A stretch of 47,615 nucleotides of DNA from positions 1 to 47,615 of the forward strand of contig JAZROD010000033.1 in the NCBI GenBank assembly GCA_045648505.1, given 5' to 3'. The translations under genes were made by a program, and so were the position numbers. Shown here piece by piece: positions 15,818 to 24,669 of the stretch. The DNA is from RGIG8700 sp045648505 (lineage in GTDB: Bacteria; Bacillota; Clostridia; RGIG6154). Below the pieces are notes generated by a model that saw only the letters and a list, made by a program, of their open reading frames with translations, did not search any database and had not been told where the DNA came from. Position 1 is the first letter of the stretch, and the number at the start of each line of letters is the position of its first letter.

Positions 15818-16318
15818 ATGCTTCTTGATGTAAGTAAAATATTGAGAAATCAGGGCGATGTTTTAAGTTTCGACGAAAAGATTTCTCTTGATAACAAAGA
15901 ATTCAAGGCACAGCGTATTGAGTTTAAAGAACCCGCATGTGCAAAAGGAACAGTAAAGAATGTTGGCGGTGTACTTGTCCTTGAAATGGAAGTTTCGGGC
16001 ACTTTCACATCTGTTTGTGACAGATGTCTGAAAGAAATAACAGGCAATATTCAGTTTTCGGAAGAACAAAGCTATGTTAAATCCGAAAGCGAAGAAAAGG
16101 GCGAAGATGCCCTTGTTCTGACAGATAAGAAAATAGACCTTTATGACTTAACTGTAAAAGGTGTGTTTGCAAATCTGCCGTCAAAAAATTTATGCAGTGA
16201 TGACTGCAAGGGAATTTGTCATAAATGCGGTGCAGACCTTAATCTTGAAGAATGCAAATGCAAAGATGAAGATGATTGGAATCCGCAATTTGAAATATTA
16301 AAAGGATTATTTAGTTGA
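15818..16318 (+). CDS. YceD/DUF177 family protein
   Basis: A 166-residue protein of the DUF177/YceD family, found beside rpmF across bacteria and linked to large-subunit ribosomal RNA handling. Two cysteine groups are visible: CDRCLKE in the middle, and CSDDCKGICHKCGADL with a following CKCKDEDD near the end, a likely metal site in Firmicute members. The start is ATG 15818 behind GGAGG, because the promoter lies inside the longer frame that begins at 15758. rpmF follows after 35 bases. Confidence 0.9.
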   Translation: MLLDVSKILRNQGDVLSFDEKISLDNKEFKAQRIEFKEPACAKGTVKNVGGVLVLEMEVSGTFTSVCDRCLKEITGNIQFSEEQSYVKSESEEKGEDALVLTDKKIDLYDLTVKGVFANLPSKNLCSDDCKGICHKCGADLNLEECKCKDEDDWNPQFEILKGLFS

Positions 16319-16353
16319 GCTATATACAGGCTTAAATTGAGGAGGTGTAAATA

Positions 16354-16530
16354 ATGGCAGTTCCAAAGAGAAAAGTATCAAAAGCAAGAAGAGATAAAAG
16401 AAGAGCAAACTGGAAGTTAGCTGTACCAGGTATGGTAAAATGTTCACAGTGTGGTGCTTTAGTTTTATCACACAGAGTATGCCCAGAATGTGGCTACTAC
16501 AAAGGAAGAGAAGTTGTTAAAGCTAACTAA
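16354..16530 (+). CDS. rpmF: 50S ribosomal protein L32
   Basis: A 58-residue protein beginning MAVPKRKVSKARRDKRRANW, the standard L32 start, with zinc-finger pairs CSQC (Cys30, Cys33) and CPEC (Cys43, Cys46). GAGGAGG sits ahead of the ATG. The four-cysteine form is the zinc-binding type. It shares the yceD promoter and ends in a strong terminator. Confidence 0.97.
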   Translation: MAVPKRKVSKARRDKRRANWKLAVPGMVKCSQCGALVLSHRVCPECGYYKGREVVKAN

Positions 16531-16540
16531 TCTCGTTTAT

Positions 16541-16568
16541 AAAAAGCAGACCGTATGGTCTGCTTTTT
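16541..16568. terminator. Bidirectional terminator after rpmF
   Basis: A 12-bp stem AAAAAGCAGACC / GGTCTGCTTTTT with loop GTAT. It also ends the convergent DUF5662 gene. Confidence 0.92.
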
Positions 16569-17100
16569 ATTTGTTATAATTCTTTTTTAATGCTTTTATG
16601 TATTTGAATGTTTCTTCTTCGCCCTTTTCTTTAACCATTAAAAGAAGGCTTTCTATAAGGGCGGAAGTGTTTTTATGGATAACTCTTGTTTCTTTGCCCT
16701 TTAAGAAATATTCAATAGGGTGACTTTCTGTGTAGTTTTTGCCCTGATATATTTTGCTTGCGGCAACTCTGTCGCAAAACATTTCTATAACATAGTTTAA
16801 AGGCATTTCCACAGGCTCATATTTTTTTGAAGAAGGATTGAAATCAATCCAGTATTCAAAGTGATGCTTGTTTCTTCCTTTGTGATGCATCCAGGCTTTT
16901 GAAAAACCAAAAAGCTCTCTTTCTACTTCGTTTGGACTTCTTGTGCCCTGATAATATTTAATGCCGGGTATGAATTCGGTAAATGTATACTTTGAAAGGT
17001 CGTGAAAAAGCCCCTGAAAAAGTATTCCTGCTTTGGCACAATGGTATATTACCTTGTGTCTGTGCTTTGTAATGGTTTTAAAATGTTTTATAGGATGCAT
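16567..17100 (-). CDS. DUF5662 family protein
   Basis: A 177-residue protein I recognise as DUF5662, a family of unknown function sometimes mislabelled as catalase in Clostridia genomes. Conserved histidine-rich motifs are visible: FHDLSKYT at about residue 33, and AWMHHKGRNKHHFEYW at about 70-85. These may form an HD-domain-like metal site; that is inference. No signal peptide is seen. It stands alone and is convergent with rpmF. Confidence 0.8.
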   Translation of the reverse strand: MHPIKHFKTITKHRHKVIYHCAKAGILFQGLFHDLSKYTFTEFIPGIKYYQGTRSPNEVERELFGFSKAWMHHKGRNKHHFEYWIDFNPSSKKYEPVEMPLNYVIEMFCDRVAASKIYQGKNYTESHPIEYFLKGKETRVIHKNTSALIESLLLMVKEKGEEETFKYIKALKKNYNK

Positions 17101-17166
17101 AACTTAACCTCGCTTTTGTTTATGACAATATTATACATTAAAAGTTACAACTCTGTAAAGAAAAAA

Positions 17167-17195
17167 TTGCAATTTTAAAATTTGTGTTATATAAT
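17167..17195 (+). promoter_or_regulatory. Promoter of the fumarase genes
   Basis: TTGCAA (17167-17172), 17-bp spacer, TATAAT (17190-17195), about 50 bases before the start codon. Confidence 0.8.
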
Positions 17196-17249
17196 GTATG
17201 AAGAAATTTGATTGAAAATTACCTGAATTATAAATGGGAGAGAATATAA

Positions 17250-18089
17250 ATGCGTGAAATAAAAGCAGAAACAATTACAAGCACAGTAAAAAAACTTTGC
17301 ATAGAAGCTAATTGTCATTTGGGTAAAGACCTGAAAAAGTGCATCAGAGAGTTTCATAAAATTGAGCCTTGGCCACAGGCCAAGGAAATACTTGACCGTA
17401 TAATTGAAAACTTTGAAATAGCAGACGAAAAAAATCAGCCAATTTGTCAGGATACAGGTGTTGCCTGTGTGTTCCTTAAAATAGGACAGGATGTACATAT
17501 TGACGGAAATCTTGAAGATGCAATAAATGAAGGCGTAAGACAAGGATATTCTGACGGATACTTGAGAAAAAGTGTAGTAAAAGACCCTCTTGACAGAGTT
17601 AATACAGGTGACAACACACCTGCTATGATTTACTATGAAATAACAGATGGTGACAAAATAGAAATTACTGTTGCACCAAAAGGATTTGGCAGTGAAAATA
17701 TGAGTAAAATTGCAATGCTCAGCCCCTCAGACGGACTTCAGGGCGTTAAAGATTTCGTAATAAAAACTGTTGAAGATGCAGGACCTAATCCTTGTCCGCC
17801 TATAGTTGTTGGCGTAGGAATAGGCGGAACTTTTGACAAAGCGGCATATCTTGCCAAAAAAGCACTTTTAAGACCTGTTGATGAAAGAAATACAGAGGAG
17901 TTTTATGCAAATCTTGAAAAAGAACTTCTTGAAGAAATAAATGCTCTTGGCATAGGACCACAGGGCTTTGGAGGAAAGACAACTGCACTTGCAGTTAATA
18001 TTGAAAAATTCCCTACACATATTGCGGGACTTCCTGTGGCAGTAAATATTAACTGCCATGTAACAAGACATAAAACGGAGGTGATATAA
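17250..18089 (+). CDS. fumA: Class I fumarate hydratase, alpha subunit
   Basis: A 279-residue iron-sulfur subunit of the two-subunit class I fumarase / L(+)-tartrate dehydratase family, which interconverts fumarate and malate. Cluster-ligand cysteines are Cys66 in ICQDTG, Cys182 in NPCPPIVVGVGIGG and Cys269 in INCHVTRH near the end. GFGSENMSKIAML is a conserved substrate-site stretch. It overlaps the beta subunit start by TAATG. Tartrate dehydratase cannot be excluded from sequence, but fumarase fits a fermenter with no tartrate genes nearby. Confidence 0.9.
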   Translation: MREIKAETITSTVKKLCIEANCHLGKDLKKCIREFHKIEPWPQAKEILDRIIENFEIADEKNQPICQDTGVACVFLKIGQDVHIDGNLEDAINEGVRQGYSDGYLRKSVVKDPLDRVNTGDNTPAMIYYEITDGDKIEITVAPKGFGSENMSKIAMLSPSDGLQGVKDFVIKTVEDAGPNPCPPIVVGVGIGGTFDKAAYLAKKALLRPVDERNTEEFYANLEKELLEEINALGIGPQGFGGKTTALAVNIEKFPTHIAGLPVAVNINCHVTRHKTEVI

Positions 18090-18649
18090 TGGCAATTTCA
18101 ATTAAAGCGCCTTTGTCAAGAGAAGAAGCCAGAAAATTAAAAGCAGGTGACAGTTGCCTTATATCAGGAACTATTTACACCGCAAGAGATGCGGCACACA
18201 AAAGACTTTGCGAACTGGCGAATGAAGGGAAAGAACTTCCCATTGATATGAAAGATGCAATGATTTATTTCGTAGGGCCGACTCCTGCAAAACCGGGTCA
18301 GGCAATAGGCTCTGCAGGACCTACAACATCATACAGAATGGATGCTTACAGTCCAACCCTTATTTCATTGGGACAGACAGGGATGATTGGTAAAGGGAAA
18401 AGAAATAATGATGTGGTTGAAACGATGAAGGAACACGGTGCAGTTTACTTTGGAGCAATCGGCGGATGCGGTGCTCTTCTTTCAAAATGCATTAAAAAAG
18501 CAGAAGTTGTTGCTTATGAAGACCTTGGCGCAGAAGCCATAAGAAAACTTGAAGTTGAAGATTTCCCTGCGGTTGTTATTATTGACAGCGAAGGAAACAA
18601 CCTTTATGAAACAGGGAGAAAAGAATATTTAAAAAAAGGAACTGTTTAA
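18089..18649 (+). CDS. fumB: Class I fumarate hydratase, beta subunit
   Basis: A 186-residue beta subunit that supplies the second half of the active site. It carries GPTPAKPGQAIGSAGPTTSY and LISLGQTGMIGKG, typical of the C-terminal fumarase domain, and FGAIGGCGALLSKCI. GGAGGTGATATA before the ATG lies inside the end of the alpha gene, so translation is coupled. No terminator is seen between its stop and the insertion sequence five bases on; it may have been lost on insertion. Confidence 0.92.
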   Translation: MAISIKAPLSREEARKLKAGDSCLISGTIYTARDAAHKRLCELANEGKELPIDMKDAMIYFVGPTPAKPGQAIGSAGPTTSYRMDAYSPTLISLGQTGMIGKGKRNNDVVETMKEHGAVYFGAIGGCGALLSKCIKKAEVVAYEDLGAEAIRKLEVEDFPAVVIIDSEGNNLYETGRKEYLKKGTV

Positions 18650-18693
18650 AAACTGAAGTAGTCAATACTTTGTAGACACAAAAAAAGAATATT

Positions 18694-19443
18694 TTAAGCT
18701 GCCTGTTCAAGTCTGTATTGAACAGGCGGTTTTCTTTTTAATTTGCGTATAGGTTTTATGAAATTAAAATAATATATCGCATCGTCAATGACTTTGTTTA
18801 TGTCATCACACTTCCAATATTGGAAGTGTGAACGAAGAACATCTTTGAATCTTCCAAAGAAAGATTCAATAACCGCATTATCTCTTGGTGTTCCTGCTCT
18901 TGACATACTCTGAATTACATTGTATGATTTAAGTAGGTTACAATAACCGGCTGATGAGTACTGAACGCCCTGGTCGCTGTGGAAGAGCATAGGAGTTCCG
19001 GTACTCTTTGCTTTTTCTAGAATTCTTTTTGCTGGTTTCATAACAAGGAAATTATCAAAAGTATCACTTAATTCATAATCAAGAATTTCCTTGTTATACA
19101 AATCCAAATAACAAGCAAGATAATGCCATTTCCCTTTGTGTTTTATGTAAGTAACATCCGTTACAATCTTCTGCATAGGCTTATCCGCATAAAATTCTCT
19201 ATTCAATATATTTGCGTATCTATTATGTTCTGAACCTTCGGTTTCAGGATTTTTTTGTTTACGCACATATCCTGTAATACCTAACCGTTTCATAGATTTC
19301 CACACGGATAGATCTGAAACAACCCAACCATACATATTAAGCAATATATCAGATATTGTTCTGTATCCCTGAGATGGATAATGTGAATGTATATCTGATA
19401 CATAATAGTCTAATTCTCTATGTTGAATTTCATAACGATTCAA
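18694..19443 (-). CDS. IS3-family transposase OrfB (DDE integrase core)
   Basis: The catalytic part of the transposase, 249 residues from TTG. The DDE triad is intact: Asp in IVTDVTYIKHKGKW, Asp in LFHSDQGVQYSS, and Glu in NAVIESFFGRFK. The open frame continues upstream to about 19577 without a stop (EVSRSGYYKWLKRKGA and further), so the real product is most likely an OrfAB fusion made by -1 frameshifting. An AAAAG run next to the orfA stop, around 19570, is the probable slip site. The gene looks functional. Confidence 0.9.
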   Translation of the reverse strand: MNRYEIQHRELDYYVSDIHSHYPSQGYRTISDILLNMYGWVVSDLSVWKSMKRLGITGYVRKQKNPETEGSEHNRYANILNREFYADKPMQKIVTDVTYIKHKGKWHYLACYLDLYNKEILDYELSDTFDNFLVMKPAKRILEKAKSTGTPMLFHSDQGVQYSSAGYCNLLKSYNVIQSMSRAGTPRDNAVIESFFGRFKDVLRSHFQYWKCDDINKVIDDAIYYFNFIKPIRKLKRKPPVQYRLEQAA

Positions 19444-19562
19444 TGCTCCTTTCCTTTTTAACCATTTGTAATATCCACTACGAGAAACCTCATATACATC
19501 ACATAACTCTTTAATTGAATGATTGATGCTTTCTCTTTCTATACAAGCATAAATCTGCTGAA

Positions 19563-19922
19563 TTACTTTCTTTTGGCATCGCCCCTTTCGAGTTCTATGG
19601 ATTTTTTTAAGCGTACAATTTCTCCATCTTTCTTTAAGAGTTCGCGTTCCAACAATGCAACTTTGTATTCAAGTTGCTCTATTGGCGTAAGGTCTTTCTT
19701 GTTGTGATATTTTGCGAGCGGATTTCCAGGCTTACGTTTGTTGACAAGGGCTTCTTCGCCACCCTCTAAATATTGCTTGGTCCATTTGTGAATTTGAGCA
19801 TTATATATTCCTGTTTCTCGTTCTAATGAATTGGCCGTTTCTCCTGCTAAATTGCGTAAAACTAATCCTAATTTTTCCTCTTTACTATGACTCACATTTG
19901 TTCCACCTTTTGGTCGTCCCAT
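19563..19922 (-). CDS. IS3-family transposase OrfA (DNA-binding part)
   Basis: A 119-residue protein with an N-terminal helix-turn-helix (EEKLGLVLRNLAGETANSLE) and a C-terminal leucine-zipper-like coiled coil (LEYKVALLERELLKKDGEIV). ATG 19922 is preferred to 19931, because AAAGGAG directly abuts the earlier codon and is well spaced from the later. OrfA binds the element ends, and the OrfAB fusion does the chemistry. Its stop overlaps the orfB frame. Confidence 0.85.
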   Translation of the reverse strand: MGRPKGGTNVSHSKEEKLGLVLRNLAGETANSLERETGIYNAQIHKWTKQYLEGGEEALVNKRKPGNPLAKYHNKKDLTPIEQLEYKVALLERELLKKDGEIVRLKKSIELERGDAKRK

Positions 19923-19951
19923 ATATTTCATCTCCTTTTCCTTAGTATAGC

Positions 19952-19991
19952 ATAAAAAATGATGGCAGACACTTTTTTTGTGTCTACCATC
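19952..19991 (-). terminator. Terminator inside the right end of the insertion sequence
   Basis: A 12-bp stem GATGGTAGACAC / GTGTCTGCCATC (one G-T pair) with a 7-nt A loop, followed on the minus strand by ATTTTTTAT. It blocks transcription from the glycosidase side entering the transposase, and may now be the glycosidase gene's only terminator. Confidence 0.75.
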
Positions 19992-20021
19992 ATTATATCA
20001 CTTCACCAGAGGGACACTTTT

Positions 20022-21848
20022 TTAATCTCTTATCCATGGTCTTGCCTGAACGCCTTTTCTCCAAGGGTCATATTCTTCTTCCTCTTTATAGATGCCTTCA
20101 AACATCGGGTAACAGGTAAATTCCTGATACTGAATTTCAAAATAAGGTGCAACAAAGTACTCTTCTTCACCTTCTATTTCAAAATATAAAGGTGAATCTG
20201 TCTTTTTAAGCCTTGATATGAAATCCTGTGGTTTGCCTTTAAGCACAATTCCGTTTTCGTGATTTCTTTTACCAACAACCGCAAGAAGGATTGGTCCGTA
20301 TGTATATGCACATCTTGTATACCCTTCAACATCGTGGTCACCGTGGTAAATTACCTCTTTAAACTCAAATTCGAATTCAAAAGATATTTTATCTCCGTTT
20401 TCCCAGACTCTTTTTATATCTGCATAAGTACCCTTTTCAGCTGTTAGGTATACCTGACCGTTAATATAAATTTTAACATCTTCTTTGCAATAGTTCGGTA
20501 TTCTGAATTTAAGTGTTGCTTCTTCACTTTCGTCCATCTCAAGAGCAATTTCAACTTTGCCTTCGTATGGGAAATTTGTTTTCTGTGTTACTTTTACTGT
20601 CTGCTTATCTGTATCCCACAAAAGCTCATTTGACGCATAAATATCAAAGCTTAATGTGTCTTTATTCATTGTGTAGAGATATTCAGGAAGTGATGCAAAT
20701 ATTCTTGTTCCAACACCGCTGCAACAATGATTAGGCATTTTAGGAACTGCTTTATACTTGTCAATCCACGAGAAGTTTCTGATATCTATTGTATCATTCT
20801 GACTTGCAAAAGCAATATTATAAAGTGACTGCTCCATTTCAAAAACATGGTCTTCTCTGTGAGGATAAAGTCTGTGCAGTCTTTGATGCATCTGTAACCA
20901 GAATGCAGATGAGCAAAGCTCATTGTATGTGAATTTATCACTCTGGTAAATAGCTCTTTTGCCGTTTTCTCCACCCTTTAATCTTTCACACATAACAATT
21001 CCGCCCCCTGCGTGCTGCCAGGAAAGCTTATACATATCAATACAGTTTATAACCGCATTAAGATAATATGGTCTGCCTGTGTATTTATAAAGTTCAAGAT
21101 ATCCTTCCATAGCTTCAAGCTCACTTCCGTGAGGATGTGGCTCGTGCCCGTGCTGATGACGGACATTTACCGCCCCCTGCTCATAATTTAAAAACTGAGC
21201 AAGTCTCCAGGGCTCTTCATAGTATTTTATTGTTATGTCCATATCCTCTTCTTTGCCTATTTCAGTTGCATATACCGCAGGTGATGCAACAACACCCTGA
21301 TATGCAAGTTCCAGATATTTTACAACAGGCAAATCAGGACAGTCATTAAACCAATCCTGCCATTTTCTCAGCATTTCAAGGGCTCTTTTATCTCCGCCCC
21401 TTGCAGCTGCAATAAGGCCGTATGTAAGCCATATTCTTACATAACCGGGATATTCTTTATATGCAAAGTCAAACTTATTGATTGGCATTAAAAAGCCATC
21501 TTCTTCCTGACTTTCTTCAAGGTAATCAAGAATTTCCGTCATACCCTTTCTCAATTCTTCATTTTCTGCCCATCTGAGAGCATTTCCCGCACACATAAGA
21601 TACTGAGATGCTGTCTGCCCTTTTAAATCATCTTCAAAATGACCTTTGTACGGCTCTGCAGTTGTTGGCTTGCCCATTTTCACATCAAACCAGTATCTCA
21701 TTCTGTCCTTATCAAGCTGGTTTAAATTGAATTTTATGTTATTGTCAAAAATCTTTTTAAAAAGTCCATCAGTAAGTTTAATTCCGTACATTGGAGAAAA
21801 AAGCTTGTCTTTTACTTTGAATTTGTGATTATAGTCAAAATACTGCAT
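20022..21848 (-). CDS. Glycoside hydrolase, GH127/DUF1680 (beta-L-arabinofuranosidase-like)
   Basis: A 608-residue protein with an alpha/alpha-barrel followed by beta domains. The GH127 zinc/nucleophile signature is recognisable: FTYNELCSSAFW (Glu-x-Cys) and NHCCSGVGTRIFASLPEYLY (Cys-Cys), matching the Glu-Cys3 site where a cysteine acts as nucleophile. No signal peptide, so it works on imported oligosaccharides. Family members remove L-arabinofuranose and related sugars from plant cell-wall material; the exact linkage cannot be read. Start ATG 21848 is chosen behind AAAGGGA. It lies just downstream of an AraC regulator, and its stop is 16 bp from the insertion sequence. Confidence 0.82.
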   Translation of the reverse strand: MQYFDYNHKFKVKDKLFSPMYGIKLTDGLFKKIFDNNIKFNLNQLDKDRMRYWFDVKMGKPTTAEPYKGHFEDDLKGQTASQYLMCAGNALRWAENEELRKGMTEILDYLEESQEEDGFLMPINKFDFAYKEYPGYVRIWLTYGLIAAARGGDKRALEMLRKWQDWFNDCPDLPVVKYLELAYQGVVASPAVYATEIGKEEDMDITIKYYEEPWRLAQFLNYEQGAVNVRHQHGHEPHPHGSELEAMEGYLELYKYTGRPYYLNAVINCIDMYKLSWQHAGGGIVMCERLKGGENGKRAIYQSDKFTYNELCSSAFWLQMHQRLHRLYPHREDHVFEMEQSLYNIAFASQNDTIDIRNFSWIDKYKAVPKMPNHCCSGVGTRIFASLPEYLYTMNKDTLSFDIYASNELLWDTDKQTVKVTQKTNFPYEGKVEIALEMDESEEATLKFRIPNYCKEDVKIYINGQVYLTAEKGTYADIKRVWENGDKISFEFEFEFKEVIYHGDHDVEGYTRCAYTYGPILLAVVGKRNHENGIVLKGKPQDFISRLKKTDSPLYFEIEGEEEYFVAPYFEIQYQEFTCYPMFEGIYKEEEEYDPWRKGVQARPWIRD

Positions 21849-21870
21849 ATTCACTTTCCCTTTCAGACTT

Positions 21871-23091
21871 TTATTTTTTTCTGTGTGACTTTGCTTTATA
21901 TTCTGTTGGTGTATAACCTGTATAGTTTTTAAACAGTTTGCCGAAATATTTGCCTTTTTTATAGCCTACATTCTCGCCTATTTCTTTTGCGGAAAGATTC
22001 GTTTCTTCAAAAAGTCTTTTAGCCTTTTCCATTCTTACCTTAACAAGATAGTCTATAAAGTTTTCTCCTGTTTCCTGTTTGAAAAGACGGCTGAAATATG
22101 CAGAACTCAAACCTACTTTTTCTGCCACATCTGTAAGTCCGATTTCTTTCATATATGTTCTGCTTATATAATTCTTGGCTTTGTTTATGGTTTTTACACT
22201 TTCTTCCGTTTCTGCATAATCTGTAAGAACTTCGTCGCTTATACCAAAAGCATCATAAATGCCCTGTTTGTTTTCTTCTTTCACAAGCTCTTCAAAGCCT
22301 CTGTAGCTTGCAACGATTTCCCCGTTTGCTTCAAGTCCCATCATTTCAAAAACATGATTTTTTACTTCTTTTGTATATTCTTTAACCAAGAATCTGTCTC
22401 TGGCAATTATAACGGTATAGAATTCTTCTTCCGAATAGTTCAAAACAACGGCATATAATTTTTCGTCTACTCTTTCTATTAAGTTTTTCACCGCATTTGA
22501 AAGAGTATCTTTACCATATTTCCAGCCTTTTTTTGCATACTCATTAAGATTGCTGATTTTAACTTTTGCAAAGGTTATATCTGCAGTTTCATACTCTGCA
22601 TCAAGCCCAAGTTCAAAATATCTTTCATAGGCTTCGCTTCTTGACAGATTGTTCTTCAATATATCTGTAAAATATTCTACTCTCTTTTCATTAACATCAA
22701 GAGCAGCTGCAACCTTCTTGTTCTTTTTACTGCTATCAAGCTTTTTCTTCATTCTTTCAAGCATAACTTCAAGCTCGTTTTTTTCAGGCGGAAGTGCAAG
22801 ATAACCATCTGCACTGCAATCAATTGCAAGTTTTACAGACTCATAGGTTTTTCTGCCGTAAAGTATTATTTTTGTATTTGTACTACTGTCTTTAATTTTA
22901 AGTGCAAGGCCCTGACCGTCCACACTTTCGCTTTTAACGGGACAAATTATAACATCAGGCATATTTTCCAAAGCCTCACGCTCGCTTTTTACAACCTCTC
23001 TTATAAAGAATCCGCTGTTTTCGGATATTTTAAGAGAATTAAAGTCATTTATAATATGTTTCGCCGTTGCGATAACAACCACACTGTACAT
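21871..23091 (-). CDS. AraC-type regulator with degenerate receiver domain
   Basis: A 406-residue protein laid out like the YesN class of response regulators. Residues about 1-115 form a receiver-like domain, 140-280 an undefined middle, and about 303-402 a double helix-turn-helix (IGLTDVAEKVGLSSAYFSRL, LSAKEIGENVGYKKGKYFG). All receiver active-site positions are lost: no acidic pair (VVVIATAKH), Pro51 in place of the phospho-acceptor Asp (VIICPVKSE), and Leu in place of the Lys (YLALPPEK). It cannot be a normal phospho-relay target. It likely controls the adjoining glycosidase, 22 bp downstream. Confidence 0.85.
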   Translation of the reverse strand: MYSVVVIATAKHIINDFNSLKISENSGFFIREVVKSEREALENMPDVIICPVKSESVDGQGLALKIKDSSTNTKIILYGRKTYESVKLAIDCSADGYLALPPEKNELEVMLERMKKKLDSSKKNKKVAAALDVNEKRVEYFTDILKNNLSRSEAYERYFELGLDAEYETADITFAKVKISNLNEYAKKGWKYGKDTLSNAVKNLIERVDEKLYAVVLNYSEEEFYTVIIARDRFLVKEYTKEVKNHVFEMMGLEANGEIVASYRGFEELVKEENKQGIYDAFGISDEVLTDYAETEESVKTINKAKNYISRTYMKEIGLTDVAEKVGLSSAYFSRLFKQETGENFIDYLVKVRMEKAKRLFEETNLSAKEIGENVGYKKGKYFGKLFKNYTGYTPTEYKAKSHRKK

Positions 23092-23105
23092 AATTTTCTC
23101 CTAAT

Positions 23106-23135
23106 AAAATCCCCTATTTTGCAATAAGGGATTTT
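23106..23135 (-). terminator. Probable terminator after guaB
   Basis: Stem AAAATCCC(C)TATT / AATAAGGGATTTT with one mismatch. The minus-strand tail is TTTTATT rather than a pure T run. Confidence 0.6.
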
Positions 23136-23143
23136 GTCGTTTT

Positions 23144-24598
23144 TTATTGTGTAACTGAATAGTTAGGTGCTTCTTTTGTGATTGAAATGTCATGCGGATG
23201 GCTTTCTTTTAAGCTTGCACCTGAAATTTTAACGAATTTACCGTTTTCTTTAAGTTCTGCAATAGTTGCTGTACCACAGTAACCCATACCTGCTCTTAAA
23301 CCGCCGAGAAGCTGATAAACTGTGTCTGAAAGAGCTCCTTTATAAGGTACACGACCTTCAACGCCTTCAGGAACAAGTTTTTTGCTATCCTGCTGGAAGT
23401 ATCTGTCCTTACTACCGTTATTCATAGCAGCGATTGAACCCATACCTCTGTATACTTTAAACTGTCTGCCCTGATAAATTTCCATTTCTCCCGGGCTTTC
23501 TTCGCAACCTGCGAAAAGGCTACCCATCATAATTGCATCTGCACCTGCAGCAACTGCTTTAACAAGGTCACCTGAATATTTAACACCACCGTCTGCGATA
23601 ACAGGGATGCCGTATTTCTTTGTTACTTCATAAACATCATTGATTGCAGTAACCTGTGGAACACCGATACCTGCAACAACACGAGTTGTACAGATAGAAC
23701 CAGGTCCGATACCAACTTTAACACAATCTGCGCCTGCTTTGATTAAATCTTCAGCAGCTTCGCCTGTTGCAATGTTACCTGCAATAACCTGAAGGTCAGG
23801 ATATTTTTCTTTAACGCTTGCAACTGCATTGATAATATTCATAGAATGTCCGTGAGCAGAGTCCATAACGATAACATCAACACCTGCATCAACAAGTGCC
23901 TGAATTCTGTCCATCATATTTGCAGTTATACCAACACCTGCACCTGCAATAAGTCTGCCTCTTGAATCTCTGCAAGAGTTTGGATATCTTACTGCTTTTT
24001 CAATATCTTTAATAGTGATAAGTCCTTTAAGACGCATTTCGTCATCAACAAGTGGAAGCTTTTCAACTTTATATTTTCTTAAAATTTCCTGTGCAGCTTT
24101 TAAGTCTGTTCCAACAGGAGCTGTAACAAGACCTTCGCTTGTCATTGATTCTTTGATTTTCTTCTGGAAATCAACTTCAAATCTTAAGTCTCTGTTTGTG
24201 ATAATACCAACAAGCTTACCATTTTCTGTAACAGGAACACCTGATATTTTGTACTTACCCATTAAAGCATCAGCTTCCTGGAGTGTGTTGTCAGGAGAAA
24301 GGAAGAACGGATTTGCAATTACGCCGTTTTCACTTCTTTTTACCTTATCAACCTCAACGGCCTGTTCTTCAATAGACATATTTTTGTGGATAATACCGAT
24401 ACCGCCTTCTCTTGCCATAGCAATAGCCATAGGCGCTTCAGTAACAGTATCCATCGCTGCTGTCATGAGCGGTACATTTAATCTGATTTTTTTTGTTAAG
24501 TTTGTGCTTAAATCTACCTGATGAGGTAACACCTCTGATTTCTGCGGTATCAATAGCACATCGTCAAATGTTATGCCTTCTTTATCAAATTTTCCCAT
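23144..24598 (-). CDS. guaB: IMP dehydrogenase
   Basis: A 484-residue enzyme oxidising IMP to XMP with NAD+, the committed step to GMP. The barrel carries catalytic Cys303 in GPGSICTTR, preceded by the NAD and substrate motifs DSAHGHS and IAGNIATGEA. Two CBS domains occupy about 95-205. The flap region ends YRGMGSIAAM. GGAGG precedes the ATG, and the gene has its own promoter at 24638-24666. I see no purine riboswitch in the 71-base leader. Confidence 0.97.
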   Translation of the reverse strand: MGKFDKEGITFDDVLLIPQKSEVLPHQVDLSTNLTKKIRLNVPLMTAAMDTVTEAPMAIAMAREGGIGIIHKNMSIEEQAVEVDKVKRSENGVIANPFFLSPDNTLQEADALMGKYKISGVPVTENGKLVGIITNRDLRFEVDFQKKIKESMTSEGLVTAPVGTDLKAAQEILRKYKVEKLPLVDDEMRLKGLITIKDIEKAVRYPNSCRDSRGRLIAGAGVGITANMMDRIQALVDAGVDVIVMDSAHGHSMNIINAVASVKEKYPDLQVIAGNIATGEAAEDLIKAGADCVKVGIGPGSICTTRVVAGIGVPQVTAINDVYEVTKKYGIPVIADGGVKYSGDLVKAVAAGADAIMMGSLFAGCEESPGEMEIYQGRQFKVYRGMGSIAAMNNGSKDRYFQQDSKKLVPEGVEGRVPYKGALSDTVYQLLGGLRAGMGYCGTATIAELKENGKFVKISGASLKESHPHDISITKEAPNYSVTQ

Positions 24599-24637
24599 AT
24601 CGGACCTCCTATATTGTGATTTTTAGATATTTTTCTA

Positions 24638-24666
24638 ATTATACTACTTTTCGCTATTTTAGTCAA
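24638..24666 (-). promoter_or_regulatory. Promoter of guaB
   Basis: Minus strand TTGACT (24666-24661), 17-bp spacer, TATAAT (24643-24638). Confidence 0.88.
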
Positions 24667-24669
24667 TAC

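Larger units (their letters stand above)
18654..20005 (-). mobile_element. IS3-family insertion sequence, complete
   Basis: A 1352-bp element with imperfect terminal inverted repeats of about 34 bp. Both ends read TGAAGT inward and share a perfect inner block GTAGACACAAAAAAAG. Between them lie orfA and orfB in the IS3 arrangement, with orfB in the -1 frame of orfA. Flanking triplets AAC and CCA do not match, so no target duplication is visible. It sits between fumB and a GH127-like gene without breaking either coding frame. Confidence 0.88.

Noticed and set aside
18654..20005. Composite transposon carrying fumarase or glycosidase genes
   Set aside because: Only one copy of the insertion sequence is present, and both neighbouring gene sets look like chromosomal genes.
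24599..24669. Purine riboswitch before guaB
   Set aside because: The leader is short and no conserved purine-riboswitch core or three-way junction is visible.
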